Origin: Ectobacillus ponti
GTDB taxonomy: Bacteria; Bacillota; Bacilli; Bacillales; Bacillaceae_G
Direction of reading: 5' to 3'
Length of the DNA: 64,000 nucleotides
Assembly (NCBI RefSeq): GCF_024294785.1
Contig: NZ_JANCLT010000003.1
Coordinates: 205,135-269,134 of the forward strand
Both the position numbers and the translations under genes were made by a program. Of the stretch, positions 8,983 to 17,180 are shown one piece after another (position 1 is the first letter of the stretch; each line of letters begins with the position of its first letter). A model generated the notes under the pieces. The model was given only the letters and a program-made list of their open reading frames with translations. It had not been told where the DNA came from and searched no databases.

Positions 8983-10512
8983 ATGGTTACAAAGGAGAGT
9001 AACTTGAAATTAGTTGTGGCCGGTTTGCTGCTTGGTATTTTCATGGCCGCCATGGACAATACCATTGTCGCAACCGCCATGGGCACTATCATTAAGGATT
9101 TGGGCGGGCTGGATAAGTTTGTCTGGGTCACTTCCGCGTACATGGTGGCCGTAATGGCCGGCATGCCGATTTTCGGCAAGCTGTCTGACATGTACGGACG
9201 CAAGCGCTTCTTTATATTCGGACTTTTAGTATTCTTACTCGGATCAGCGCTGTGCGGAATTGCCCAGAGCATTGTGCAGCTGAGTGTGTACCGCGCGATC
9301 CAGGGGATTGGCGGCGGCGCCCTCATGCCAATCGCCTTCACCATTATTTTTGACGTATTTCCGCCGGAAAAACGCGGAAAAATGACAGGGCTTTTTGGTG
9401 CCGTATTCGGTCTGTCCAGTGTGGCGGGTCCGTTGCTTGGCGCCTATATTACAGAGTACATCAGCTGGCACTGGGTGTTCTATGTCAACGTGCCGATTGG
9501 TCTCGTTTCCCTGTTCATGATCTCCAAGTTCTATAAGGAGTCTAAGCAGCACCGCAAGCAAAAAATCGACTGGGGCGGCGCCATCACACTGGTTGTCGGC
9601 ATTGTCAGCCTCATGTTCGCGCTGGAGCTTGGCGGCAAGGAGTACGCATGGAATTCCACGCAGATCATCAGCTTGCTCAGTGTGTTCGGCGTCTTCTTCC
9701 TGGCGTTCTTGTATATTGAAACAAAAGCGTCAGAGCCGATTATTTCCTTCTGGATGTTCAAAAAGCGCATCTTTGCGACGTCGCAGGTGCTGGGCTTGCT
9801 GTACGGGGCAACCTTCGTCATTCTGACGGTATACATCCCGATTTTTGTGCAGGCTGTATACGGCGGCTCCGCAACCAATGCGGGTCTCATTCTGACTCCG
9901 CTGATGCTCGGCTCTGTTGCGGGCAGCGGCTTCGGCGGCGCGTTCCAGACAAAGATGAAGTTCCGGTCGCTTATGCTCATTTCCATCGTGGCATACATCA
10001 TCGGCTTCTATCTGCTGTCCACATTGACACCGGATACGCCGCGTTGGATGCTGACTGTGTTCATGATTCTGGCGGGCTTTGGCACAGGCTTCTCGTTCTC
10101 CCTGCTGCCATCTGCATCCGTACACGGTTTGGCACCGCAATTCCGCGGTTCTGCAAACTCAACGAACTCGTTCTTCCGTTCTCTTGGAATGACGCTTGGC
10201 ATTACGATTTTTGGTACGATTCAATCCAATACGTTTACAGATAAATTGAAGGAAGCATTTGCCGGCATGGGCGGCGGCTTCCAGGGCGGCAGTGACGCGC
10301 GCACGATTTTTGAAGCAAGCCAACGTGCGAAAATCCCGGCGCCGATTTTGGATAAAATTATTGGCGCGATGTCTTCTTCCATCACAACAGCCTTCACTTG
10401 GGCGCTGATTCCAATCGCAGTGGCCTTCGTGGTTGTGCTGCTGATGGGCAATGCGCGCGTGGAAGCAGGCCAGCAGGGACCGGCGCCACGGAAAGCGGCA
10501 GGACAAGAATAA
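8983..10512 (+). CDS. MFS drug exporter, DHA2 (EmrB/QacA) type, 14 TM
   Basis: A 509-residue proton-coupled exporter with about 14 hydrophobic segments. Family motifs seen: AAMDNTIVATAM in TM1 (motif D1 with the Asp), GKLSDMYGRKRFF (motif A), YRAIQGIGGGALMP (motif B) and GLSSVAGPLLGAY (motif C, antiporter signature). AAAGGAG precedes the ATG. A padR-type regulator follows 18 bp downstream, a common arrangement in which the regulator represses the pump. The substrate cannot be told from sequence. Confidence 0.92.
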   Translation: MVTKESNLKLVVAGLLLGIFMAAMDNTIVATAMGTIIKDLGGLDKFVWVTSAYMVAVMAGMPIFGKLSDMYGRKRFFIFGLLVFLLGSALCGIAQSIVQLSVYRAIQGIGGGALMPIAFTIIFDVFPPEKRGKMTGLFGAVFGLSSVAGPLLGAYITEYISWHWVFYVNVPIGLVSLFMISKFYKESKQHRKQKIDWGGAITLVVGIVSLMFALELGGKEYAWNSTQIISLLSVFGVFFLAFLYIETKASEPIISFWMFKKRIFATSQVLGLLYGATFVILTVYIPIFVQAVYGGSATNAGLILTPLMLGSVAGSGFGGAFQTKMKFRSLMLISIVAYIIGFYLLSTLTPDTPRWMLTVFMILAGFGTGFSFSLLPSASVHGLAPQFRGSANSTNSFFRSLGMTLGITIFGTIQSNTFTDKLKEAFAGMGGGFQGGSDARTIFEASQRAKIPAPILDKIIGAMSSSITTAFTWALIPIAVAFVVVLLMGNARVEAGQQGPAPRKAAGQE

Positions 10513-10530
10513 GCAGCAGGGCGGTGGGTC

Positions 10531-11106
10531 ATGAGCATTCGGCTTGTAATTTTGGGCTTGCTGATGGAGGGCGCCAAGCATCCGTATGAGATTCATCAAA
10601 TTATGGAGCAGCGGCAGATGAAGCATTACATTAAGCTGGCGAAAGGCTCCCTCTATTATGCGTTTGAGAAGCTGGAGGAGCAAGGGCGGATTGAGGTGGT
10701 GGATGTGGTCCGCGACACCAACCGCCCGGATCGCACCATCTATCAAATTACAGCGGCAGGGCAAGCGGAATTTCATGAGTTGCTGCTCGAGCATTTGCTG
10801 CAGCACGAGCACCGGCACCGTCCCATCTATGCCGCGCTTGCCTTTGCCGAGTACGGCAAGCAAGAAGAGATTTCCGCCAAGCTGGCGGAGCGGCTCGGGG
10901 AGACGAAGCTGCTGCTTGAGCGGATGCGGAAGCTGTATGAGCAGCTGCAGCCGAAGGAAACAGCGGCCCGGATGTACGTCATTGTGCGTGTGATCCAGCA
11001 TCTGCAGACGGAAGTGAACTGGCTGGTGCGGCTTCACGCGGATGCGGAGGCCGGGCGGCTGAATCAGGCGGGGCTGCCGGTTTTGGAGCAATTTGAAGGA
11101 GGATGA
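10531..11106 (+). CDS. PadR family transcriptional regulator
   Basis: A 191-residue regulator. The winged-helix PadR domain covers residues 1-90: LVILGLLMEGAKHPYEI, then KLAKGSLYYAFEKLEEQGRI (recognition helix region) and the wing DRTIYQITAAGQAEF. A longer helical C-terminal part with RLGETKLLLERMRKLYEQL serves dimerisation in PadR-s2 type proteins. It is the second gene of a two-gene unit with the upstream MFS exporter, which it probably controls. The ribosome site (GGGCGGTGGG) is weak, so translational coupling is possible. Confidence 0.88.
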   Translation: MSIRLVILGLLMEGAKHPYEIHQIMEQRQMKHYIKLAKGSLYYAFEKLEEQGRIEVVDVVRDTNRPDRTIYQITAAGQAEFHELLLEHLLQHEHRHRPIYAALAFAEYGKQEEISAKLAERLGETKLLLERMRKLYEQLQPKETAARMYVIVRVIQHLQTEVNWLVRLHADAEAGRLNQAGLPVLEQFEGG

Positions 11107-11129
11107 CTGCAAAGTCGTCCTCTTTTTTA
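11098..11129 (+). terminator. Terminator after padR
   Basis: The stem aggatgact/agtcgtcct (one G-T pair) with a short loop is followed by cttttttt. It starts at the padR stop codon. Confidence 0.85.
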
Positions 11130-11186
11130 TGGAAAAATATGCGGATGCCCGGCAGACAAGCACCCATTCCTATCTTTCATTTCTTC

Positions 11187-11309
11187 ATATGATAGAGTAG
11201 ATTCATTTTCCTGGTGAAGACGAATCAGACTGGCTTCAGTTGCCGGGGCCAGTCTAACTCATCTCTCTCTGACGGACGAAGGCAGGGTCGCCATATCCCT
11301 GCCTTTTTG
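11187..11309 (+). ncRNA. Possible small RNA, unknown family
   Basis: The 328-bp gap between padR and fabI holds a compact transcript-like element. It has a TATGAT box at 11187-11192, a hairpin agactggc/gccagtct (11227-11255), an unpaired pyrimidine run ctctctct (about 11264-11271), and a strong terminator stem aggcaggg/ccctgcct (11280-11304) with five T. No open frame with a ribosome site lies inside. No good -35 box is visible. I recognise no Rfam family; it could equally be a leader whose gene has been lost. Confidence 0.4.
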
Positions 11310-11379
11310 TATGCTTGGGCAGGAAAATAGGGGACAGGCACGAAAATAGTAGAAGGATAAGAAAAAATGTGATACACTT

Positions 11380-11400
11380 CATAATAGTAGCAGGTACTAA
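11380..11400 (+). promoter_or_regulatory. FapR-like operator over the fabI promoter
   Basis: The 17-bp site atagtagcaggtactaa (11384-11400) resembles the FapR consensus I recall (TTAGTACC-x-GGTACTAA type), with the right half intact and two deviations in the left. It overlaps a possible -10 (CATAAT, 11380-11385). FapR represses fatty-acid genes in Bacillus and is released by malonyl-CoA, and fabI is a known member of that regulon. Confidence 0.7.
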
Positions 11401-11434
11401 TAACTAGTGTTATATATAATAGGAGGATGGAGAC

Positions 11435-12211
11435 ATGGATCTTCTCAGCTTACAAGGTAAAAACATCGTCGTGATGGGTGTGGCAAACCAACGCAGCATC
11501 GCATGGGGCATCGCACGCTCTCTTCATGAAGCGGGAGCAAACCTGATTTTTACATACGCAGGCGAGCGCCTGGAGCGCAATGTGCGCGACTTGGCAGAAA
11601 CACTGGAAGGCCAGCAGTACCGCATCTTCCCTTGTGATGTGACAAGCGACGAAGACATCGCAAGCTGCTTCGGCGCCATCAAAGCAGAAGTCGGCACAAT
11701 CCATGGCCTGGCGCACTGCATCGCTTTCGCCAACAAGGATGACCTGAAGGGCGAGTTCGCAGACACATCCCGTGACGGCTTCGCGCTGTCTTTGGACATC
11801 AGTGCATACTCTCTCACAGCAGTGGCAAAGGTAGCACAGGAGCTGATGACTGAGGGCGGCAGCATCGTAACGCTGACATACCTCGGCGGCGAGCGTGTAG
11901 TGAAGAACTACAACCTCATGGGTGTAGCAAAAGCAGCGCTTGAGGCGAGCGTGAAGTATCTGGCGAACGACCTGGGCCAGAGAAACATTCGTGTAAACTC
12001 AATCTCCGCGGGTCCAATCCGTACCCTGTCCGCAAAGGGGATAGGCGATTTCAACAGCATCCTGAAGGAAATTGAAGAAAAAGCGCCAATGCGCCGCAAC
12101 GTGACACAGGAGGAAGTGGGCGACGTGGCTACGTTCCTTATGAGCAACCTGTCCCGCGGCATCACGGGCGAGAACATCCACGTGGATTCTGGATATCATA
12201 TTTTGGGTTAA
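11435..12211 (+). CDS. fabI: Enoyl-[acyl-carrier-protein] reductase FabI
   Basis: A 258-residue NADH-dependent enoyl-ACP reductase, the same length as B. subtilis FabI. It carries out the last reduction in each round of fatty-acid elongation. Key features: GVANQRSIAWGIARSLHEAGA at the N-terminus (the divergent FabI glycine motif), DISAYSLTAVA with the first active-site Tyr, TYLGGERVVKNYNLMGVAKAALEAS with the YxxMxxxK catalytic set, and SAGPIRTLSAKGI. AGGAGG precedes the ATG. Control by FapR is suggested by the upstream operator, and a strong terminator follows. Confidence 0.97.
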   Translation: MDLLSLQGKNIVVMGVANQRSIAWGIARSLHEAGANLIFTYAGERLERNVRDLAETLEGQQYRIFPCDVTSDEDIASCFGAIKAEVGTIHGLAHCIAFANKDDLKGEFADTSRDGFALSLDISAYSLTAVAKVAQELMTEGGSIVTLTYLGGERVVKNYNLMGVAKAALEASVKYLANDLGQRNIRVNSISAGPIRTLSAKGIGDFNSILKEIEEKAPMRRNVTQEEVGDVATFLMSNLSRGITGENIHVDSGYHILG

Positions 12212-12218
12212 GTCGGCA

Positions 12219-12253
12219 AAGGAGCACATCCGTCTGGATGTGCTCCTTTTTTT
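12219..12253 (+). terminator. Terminator after fabI
   Basis: The stem aggagcacatcc/ggatgtgctcct with loop gtct is followed by seven T. Confidence 0.93.
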
Positions 12254-12317
12254 GTCTGGTTCCGGCAGGCTGTGTCGGATCGCCCTGACCAAAAAAGCAA
12301 GGACAAGAGCGTAGACC

Positions 12318-13064
12318 TCAAGCCCGAAGCAGGATATGCATGTTTAGAAGAATGATGCATATGCCTGTCAAGGGGCCCAGAATCTTGGCAGGAAGCTTGC
12401 GGACGAGAAAGGCTGCGAGCGGTGCCGCCACAATCCCGCTTCCCATCAGTGTCAGAATCCAGTACCCATTCAATACATTCCAATTGAGCGAAGCAAGAAA
12501 TCCCAGGCTGGCTGCCACTGAGACAGCGAACTCACTTGCTGAAACGGTGCCGATGGCCTTACGCGGATCATGGCTGGCAGACAGAAGAACAGGGGTGGCA
12601 ATCGCACCCCAACCGCCTCCGCCGGTGGAATCAGCGAACCCGGCAAACAGACCGAGAAGAATGGACTTCCCTTTCGTCAGAGAACGGGGCTGTATATTTC
12701 GTCTCGTGAAGCTTTTACACACAATGTAGAGCCCTAATCCCAGGAGAAAGAGAGAAATATAGGGCTTCACGGCAGCGCCGGATACTTGGCTTAAAAAGGA
12801 GGCGCCCAAAAAGGCTCCGGCTGCTCCCGGTATGGTAAGGAGGTACAGTGTGCGCCACTCCACGTTGCCAAATTTCCAGTGTGAAATTCCGGAGGCGGCA
12901 GTGGTTGCAATTTCTGCGAGATGAATGGTGGCGGAAGCGACGGCAGGGGCCACGCCGAAGGTCAGAAGCAAAGTGGAGGATGACAGACCATAACCCATGC
13001 CCAAGGAGCCGTCAATCAGCTGGGCCAGGAAGCCAACGAGGGCAAATGTAAGAAGCGTCTTCAT
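12318..13064 (-). CDS. TauE/SafE family sulfite/sulfur-anion permease
   Basis: A membrane protein with about eight hydrophobic segments and the TauE/SafE pattern: GFLAQLIDGSLGMGYGLSSS at the N-terminus and the repeat-related GLFAGFADSTGGGGWG near residue 150. The family moves sulfite, sulfoacetate or other sulfur-containing anions. I prefer the ATG at 13064 (248 aa), two bases after the sulfotransferase stop codon; a TTG at 13100 would overlap that gene by 35 bp. Its place directly behind a PAPS-type sulfotransferase suggests a job in supplying or exporting sulfur anions for it, but that is inference from position. Confidence 0.85.
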   Translation of the reverse strand: MKTLLTFALVGFLAQLIDGSLGMGYGLSSSTLLLTFGVAPAVASATIHLAEIATTAASGISHWKFGNVEWRTLYLLTIPGAAGAFLGASFLSQVSGAAVKPYISLFLLGLGLYIVCKSFTRRNIQPRSLTKGKSILLGLFAGFADSTGGGGWGAIATPVLLSASHDPRKAIGTVSASEFAVSVAASLGFLASLNWNVLNGYWILTLMGSGIVAAPLAAFLVRKLPAKILGPLTGICIILLNMHILLRA

Positions 13065-13065
13065 G

Positions 13066-13836
13066 CTACCAGCTGTGGTCCTTTTCGTAGCCAAGTTCAA
13101 TTAAAAAGTCGCCGGCGACCCTTTTGAAATTTTGCTTGTTTTCCTCAGTAAATTCCTCATGCCAGCTGCCAATCTTCCCTTTACGGAAAGTCCAGGATTT
13201 TTCCGGGTCCACATTTCGCTTCATGGATTCGGCTATCTCCTGTTTGCTGAGCTGCAGGCTGCCGAGGCTGTCCCACAGGTAATCCACCATTCTGTAGATG
13301 GCTGCTTCACGTGCAAGCGGGCTGCCGTTCAATTCCTCAAAACGCACACTGCAAACAGACGGATCCGTCCTCCAGCGATAGATAGGTCCAAACTCCTTGT
13401 AAATGCCGGGATAATAGGTTAAGCCCCAAAGGTTGTTTCTTTCTGCCCCCTTCAGCTCCGTTCCAAGAATAATCGTATTCAGCTGTTCCTCAAAGGTTTG
13501 CGAACGATTTTGGAAGACTTGAAAGAGTGGATGTTCGTTCATTTGGCGGTGGATAAAATGCAGGAGAGATACAGCTACATCCCGCAGATCACGATAGACA
13601 AAAATCTGCTTAATGGCGTGCTGCTGCAGTTCTTTGGAATAATCAGGGCTGTACGAAATGTGGCAGCTGGCCATTTCGCCGGGCTTCAATGCCAAAATTT
13701 CCGCAGTGTGCGCTCCTCCCAAAATACGTTCTTTATAAATACCCGGTATGCCTTCCATGAGCTGCATCACAAGGTGCGTTCCGCTTTTTGGCACAGAGTT
13801 TACACAAATTTTCGGCAGACTTTGCTGCTTCAGCAT
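13066..13836 (-). CDS. PAPS-dependent sulfotransferase
   Basis: A 256-residue protein with the sulfotransferase fold (Sulfotransfer_1 type), transferring sulfate from 3'-phosphoadenosine-5'-phosphosulfate to a hydroxyl. The 5'-phosphosulfate loop is seen as VPKSGTHL (residues 15-22). The 3'-phosphate motif is IFVYRDLRDVAVSLLHF (about 78-94). The C-terminal RKGKIGSWHEEFTEEN (about 215-230) matches the RKGxxGxWKxxFT signature that closes over PAPS. It lies between a GT4 glycosyltransferase and a TauE/SafE permease, all on the minus strand, at the edge of the glycan locus. A carbohydrate acceptor is therefore likely. Such genes are unusual in Bacillus. Confidence 0.88.
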   Translation of the reverse strand: MLKQQSLPKICVNSVPKSGTHLVMQLMEGIPGIYKERILGGAHTAEILALKPGEMASCHISYSPDYSKELQQHAIKQIFVYRDLRDVAVSLLHFIHRQMNEHPLFQVFQNRSQTFEEQLNTIILGTELKGAERNNLWGLTYYPGIYKEFGPIYRWRTDPSVCSVRFEELNGSPLAREAAIYRMVDYLWDSLGSLQLSKQEIAESMKRNVDPEKSWTFRKGKIGSWHEEFTEENKQNFKRVAGDFLIELGYEKDHSW

Positions 13837-13862
13837 TTCCTGTCACGTCCTTTTTGTAAGTG

Positions 13863-14930
13863 TCAAGCTGACGAGGAGTTCAGCATGTTGATGAAATTTT
13901 GACTATACTGCGCAGGTGAAAATAAGCTTTGAACATGCTGTAAAGCTTGGTCGCTCAGCCGTCTCCTCAGCCCTTGATCCGTCATAATCATGTTGGCCAT
14001 TCTGGCGGCTTCCCCAATATTCCCATGTGGATACACCTTCCCGGTCTGATCGGGCAATAAGAAGCTGGAGATGCCTTCAGATTCTGTTGCCAGCACAGGG
14101 CAACGACAGGCCATTGCTTCCAGCACAGCATATCCGAAGCCTTCCAGCTTGGAGGTAGAGCAGAGCAGCCCGCCCGAGTCTCCTATTCTTGAATAATACT
14201 TCGGCATTTCAGCGTGTGAGATATTCATATGCATGGTGACGTGGTGCTCCAAGTTAAGCTCCTGCACCATCCGTGTAAAAAGCCGGCGTTCTTGGGCAGT
14301 GCTGAGACTTGGATCTTCAAACATCCAGAGCTGAAGATTCGGGCATGTCTCCCTCAGCTTGCTGCCAATCTTCAAAAAGTCCTGCCAATTCTTGTTTGCC
14401 TCAATACGGCCCACCCAGCCGAGAACGGGACGGGGCTCTTTCGGCAAAGATACGTAGCCAAAGTCTGCAAAGTTCATGCAGTTATGGAAGCAAAAACGCT
14501 GCTCCGGCGGAAAGAATTGCTCGGCCAACTTCATAATATAGGGAGTTTTTGGGTACAGCACACCGTTGCCGCAGCGCGCAACAATAGGTTGGGCATTAGA
14601 AAAAGCGAAGAGGGCTTCCTCCCGCAATGCATATCCCTGCACCTCCCAAAATAGCAGCCCCCCATAGCCGAGAGAGCGCAACCGCTCCATGTACTCATAG
14701 GCGCTGCTGATGATGATGGCATCATATTGCTGCTCCTGAAGCAGCTTCTGCATCGCTTCGTCCTGATCCATGATGAAGGTGGGAATGTTATATACATTCT
14801 GCATGCCTGAACCGGGCCTGAAATACAGCAGGTGGCAGGTGATGCCGGCATCCATGAGCGCCTTGCAGCGCTGGCGGTTTAAGGTTTCAATGCCGCCGCT
14901 TGGAATGTAAAACATAAATAGTACCTTCAC
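13863..14930 (-). CDS. Glycosyltransferase family 4 (GT-B)
   Basis: A 355-residue GT-B enzyme. The N-terminus has the acceptor-side glycine loop IPSGGIETLNRQR. The C-terminal half has VLGWVGRIEANKNWQDFLK and the donor-binding E-x7-E stretch SKLEGFGYAVLEAMACRCPV, then ATESEGISSFL. The start is GTG at 14930 with AAAGGA upstream. It heads the minus-strand arm (GT4, sulfotransferase, permease) and is divergent from the C2-epimerase operon, so both arms probably serve one glycan. Donor and acceptor are unknown. Confidence 0.9.
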   Translation of the reverse strand: MKVLFMFYIPSGGIETLNRQRCKALMDAGITCHLLYFRPGSGMQNVYNIPTFIMDQDEAMQKLLQEQQYDAIIISSAYEYMERLRSLGYGGLLFWEVQGYALREEALFAFSNAQPIVARCGNGVLYPKTPYIMKLAEQFFPPEQRFCFHNCMNFADFGYVSLPKEPRPVLGWVGRIEANKNWQDFLKIGSKLRETCPNLQLWMFEDPSLSTAQERRLFTRMVQELNLEHHVTMHMNISHAEMPKYYSRIGDSGGLLCSTSKLEGFGYAVLEAMACRCPVLATESEGISSFLLPDQTGKVYPHGNIGEAARMANMIMTDQGLRRRLSDQALQHVQSLFSPAQYSQNFINMLNSSSA

Positions 14931-15106
14931 AGCTTCACATCCTTTCTGTAGTCTGCCTTATTATATGTGCATGTTCAAAAATCTCCACTCTCATTTTATC
15001 CGAATAAAAAGATGTTCGTTGGGCGCTTAGCCTTATCGTTACTAATAGCATGTGAATACAATTATATGAAACTGTTTGAAATGACAGTTGCAGAGGAGGG
15101 AATAGA

Positions 15107-16198
15107 ATGAAGGTGGCCACTATCCTGGGAACACGTCCCGAATTAATCCGGCTCAGTGTGATTATCCACAAGCTGGATCAACTGGCCAAAGAGCACATCT
15201 TGATTCATACGGGACAAAACTATACTGACTCCTTGAGCAGTTTATTTTTCCGGCAAATGGATATCCGTGACCCTGACTACAGGGTACAGCTTACATCCCA
15301 TGCATTTGGTCCGCAAACAGGGCAAATGTTTCAGGAGGTTGGAAGTCTGCTGGAGCAGGAACGTCCTGATTGTGTGCTTGTGCTGGGAGACACAAACAGT
15401 GCACTCTGTGCAATTGTGGCTGAGCGGATGGGGATTCCCGTATACCATATGGAGGCGGGAAACCGATGCCACGATATGCTGGTGCCCGAAGAAAAGAACC
15501 GCCGGGTGATTGATGCGGTCTCCACTTATAATTTGCCGTACACAATGCTGAGCCGGGAGAATTTGCTGCGGGAGGGTATGCATCCGCAGCGTATCTGGGT
15601 GTCCGGAAATCCAATTTACGAGGTCATGCAGCATTACAAGCAGGACATTCAAAGCAGCACCATTTTGGAACAGCTTCAGTTGGGTGAGAAGCAGTATATG
15701 GTTGTAACTGCGCACAGAGCTGAAAATGTGGACCGCAAGGAGCGTCTGCAGCATATTCTTGCGGCTTTGGAGAAGCTGGCTGATGAGCACAAGCAGCCCA
15801 TCATCTGCAGCTGGCACCCGCGTACGCGGGCAAGAATGGCGCAGTTTGGACTGGAAGTGCACCATCCGCTGATTCAGCTTATGGAGCCAATTGGTTTTTT
15901 TGATTTTGTTAAGCTTCAGCAGCATGCCCGCTGCATCATCACGGACAGCGGAACGGTGCAGGAGGAAAGCTGTATCCTGGGCGTGCCGTCTGTGACCATC
16001 CGCAACAGCACGGAGCGTCCGGAAACGATTATGTGCGGCAGCAATGTTCTGTCAGGTTTGGATGCGGGGCGCATCACAGACTGTGTAAATTTGATGCTGC
16101 AGGTGCAGCGGACATGGGAACTGCCGGAAGGTTATGGGGATAATAGCGTGTCTGACAAAGTAGTCAGCATGATCTTAGGAGGAGTCAATCATGTTTGA
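15107..16198 (+). CDS. UDP-N-acetylglucosamine 2-epimerase-type enzyme (WecB/FnlC family)
   Basis: A 363-residue non-hydrolysing C2-epimerase. Motifs: GTRPELIRLS (residues 8-17), HTGQNYTDSLSSLFF, VLGDTNSALCAI, YHMEAGNRCHD, PEEKNRRVIDAVSTYNL, VTAHRAENVD and DSGTVQEESCILGVP. Plain WecB makes UDP-ManNAc. Because a 4,6-dehydratase and an RmlD-like reductase overlap downstream (8 bp and 4 bp), this copy more likely acts on a 6-deoxy intermediate, as FnlC/WbjD or WbvD do. AGAGGAGGG precedes the ATG. Confidence 0.88.
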   Translation: MKVATILGTRPELIRLSVIIHKLDQLAKEHILIHTGQNYTDSLSSLFFRQMDIRDPDYRVQLTSHAFGPQTGQMFQEVGSLLEQERPDCVLVLGDTNSALCAIVAERMGIPVYHMEAGNRCHDMLVPEEKNRRVIDAVSTYNLPYTMLSRENLLREGMHPQRIWVSGNPIYEVMQHYKQDIQSSTILEQLQLGEKQYMVVTAHRAENVDRKERLQHILAALEKLADEHKQPIICSWHPRTRARMAQFGLEVHHPLIQLMEPIGFFDFVKLQQHARCIITDSGTVQEESCILGVPSVTIRNSTERPETIMCGSNVLSGLDAGRITDCVNLMLQVQRTWELPEGYGDNSVSDKVVSMILGGVNHV

Positions 16199-17180
16199 AA
16201 ATCAAACCATTTTAATTACCGGCGGGACGGGATCGTGGGGCTACGAGCTGACACGCCGCCTGCTGACCTACCAGCCGAAGGAAATCCGCGTTTTTTCCCG
16301 CAGCGAGGATGCCCAAGTGCGCATGCTGCGGGCCTTCAACCACAATCCTCTTTTAAAATTTGTCATTGGAGATGTCCGTGATTTTCAAGCGGTCACAGAA
16401 GCGTGCAAGGGTGTAAACTATGTATTCCATCTTGCCGCTCTGAAGCATGTGCCTATTTGTGAAGAGCAGCCTTATGAAGCGATTAAAACGAATATTGCCG
16501 GCACTGAGCATATCATTCGGGCGAGTATTCTGCATGGGGTGGAGAAAGTCATCAATGTTTCCACGGACAAAGCAGTGAACCCCGTGAATCTGTACGGGCT
16601 GACAAAGGCAATTGGCGAAAAGCTCATCACGCAGGCAAACTTTCAGAGTGAGAAAACAAAGTTTGTATCGGTGCGCGGCGGGAATGTGCTGGGGACAAAC
16701 GGAAGTGTGGTTCCATTCTTCAAAAAGCAGATTCTGGAGGGCAAGGATGTTACGCTGACCTCACAAAGCATGACCCGGTTCTTCCTGACGGTCTCTGATT
16801 CTATTGATCTCCTTGTAAAAGCGGCAGAAATCTCCAGCGGCGGTGAGATTTTCGTCATGAAAATGAGCTGCTGCCGCATTGCGGACCTCGCCAAGGTGCT
16901 GATTCGAAATTTCTCCCAAACAGAAGTGAATATCCAGGAGGTTGGCGTGCGCCTTGGGGAGAAGCTGCATGAGGCGTTGCTGACAAAGTATGAAAGCACG
17001 CATTCCTATCAGTATATGGACCAGTACTTCATTATCCTGCCTGCCCACTTGGATGTTTCTGATTTTCCACAATACAAGGATTTGCCGAAGGTGGCATTGG
17101 AAGAATATGAGTCTACGCAGGATTTGATGACAGAGGAGCAAATTGAAAAGCTGCTGCAGCGCGGAGGCTTTTTGTTATGA
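16191..17180 (+). CDS. UDP-GlcNAc 4,6-dehydratase (FnlA/CapE/WbvB type)
   Basis: A 329-residue extended SDR. TGGTGSWGYEL (residues 10-20) binds NAD(P). LAALKHVPICEEQPYEAIKTN and the active-site region NVSTDKAVNPVNLYGLTKAIGEKL are characteristic of the inverting UDP-GlcNAc 5-epimerase/4,6-dehydratases, in which the usual Tyr of SDRs is replaced within the STDKA/YGxxK arrangement. SMTRFFLTV is also typical. It overlaps the C2-epimerase gene by 8 bp. The product would be UDP-2-acetamido-2,6-dideoxy-L-arabino-hexulose, the shared precursor of L-FucNAc and L-QuiNAc. Confidence 0.9.
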   Translation: MFENQTILITGGTGSWGYELTRRLLTYQPKEIRVFSRSEDAQVRMLRAFNHNPLLKFVIGDVRDFQAVTEACKGVNYVFHLAALKHVPICEEQPYEAIKTNIAGTEHIIRASILHGVEKVINVSTDKAVNPVNLYGLTKAIGEKLITQANFQSEKTKFVSVRGGNVLGTNGSVVPFFKKQILEGKDVTLTSQSMTRFFLTVSDSIDLLVKAAEISSGGEIFVMKMSCCRIADLAKVLIRNFSQTEVNIQEVGVRLGEKLHEALLTKYESTHSYQYMDQYFIILPAHLDVSDFPQYKDLPKVALEEYESTQDLMTEEQIEKLLQRGGFLL

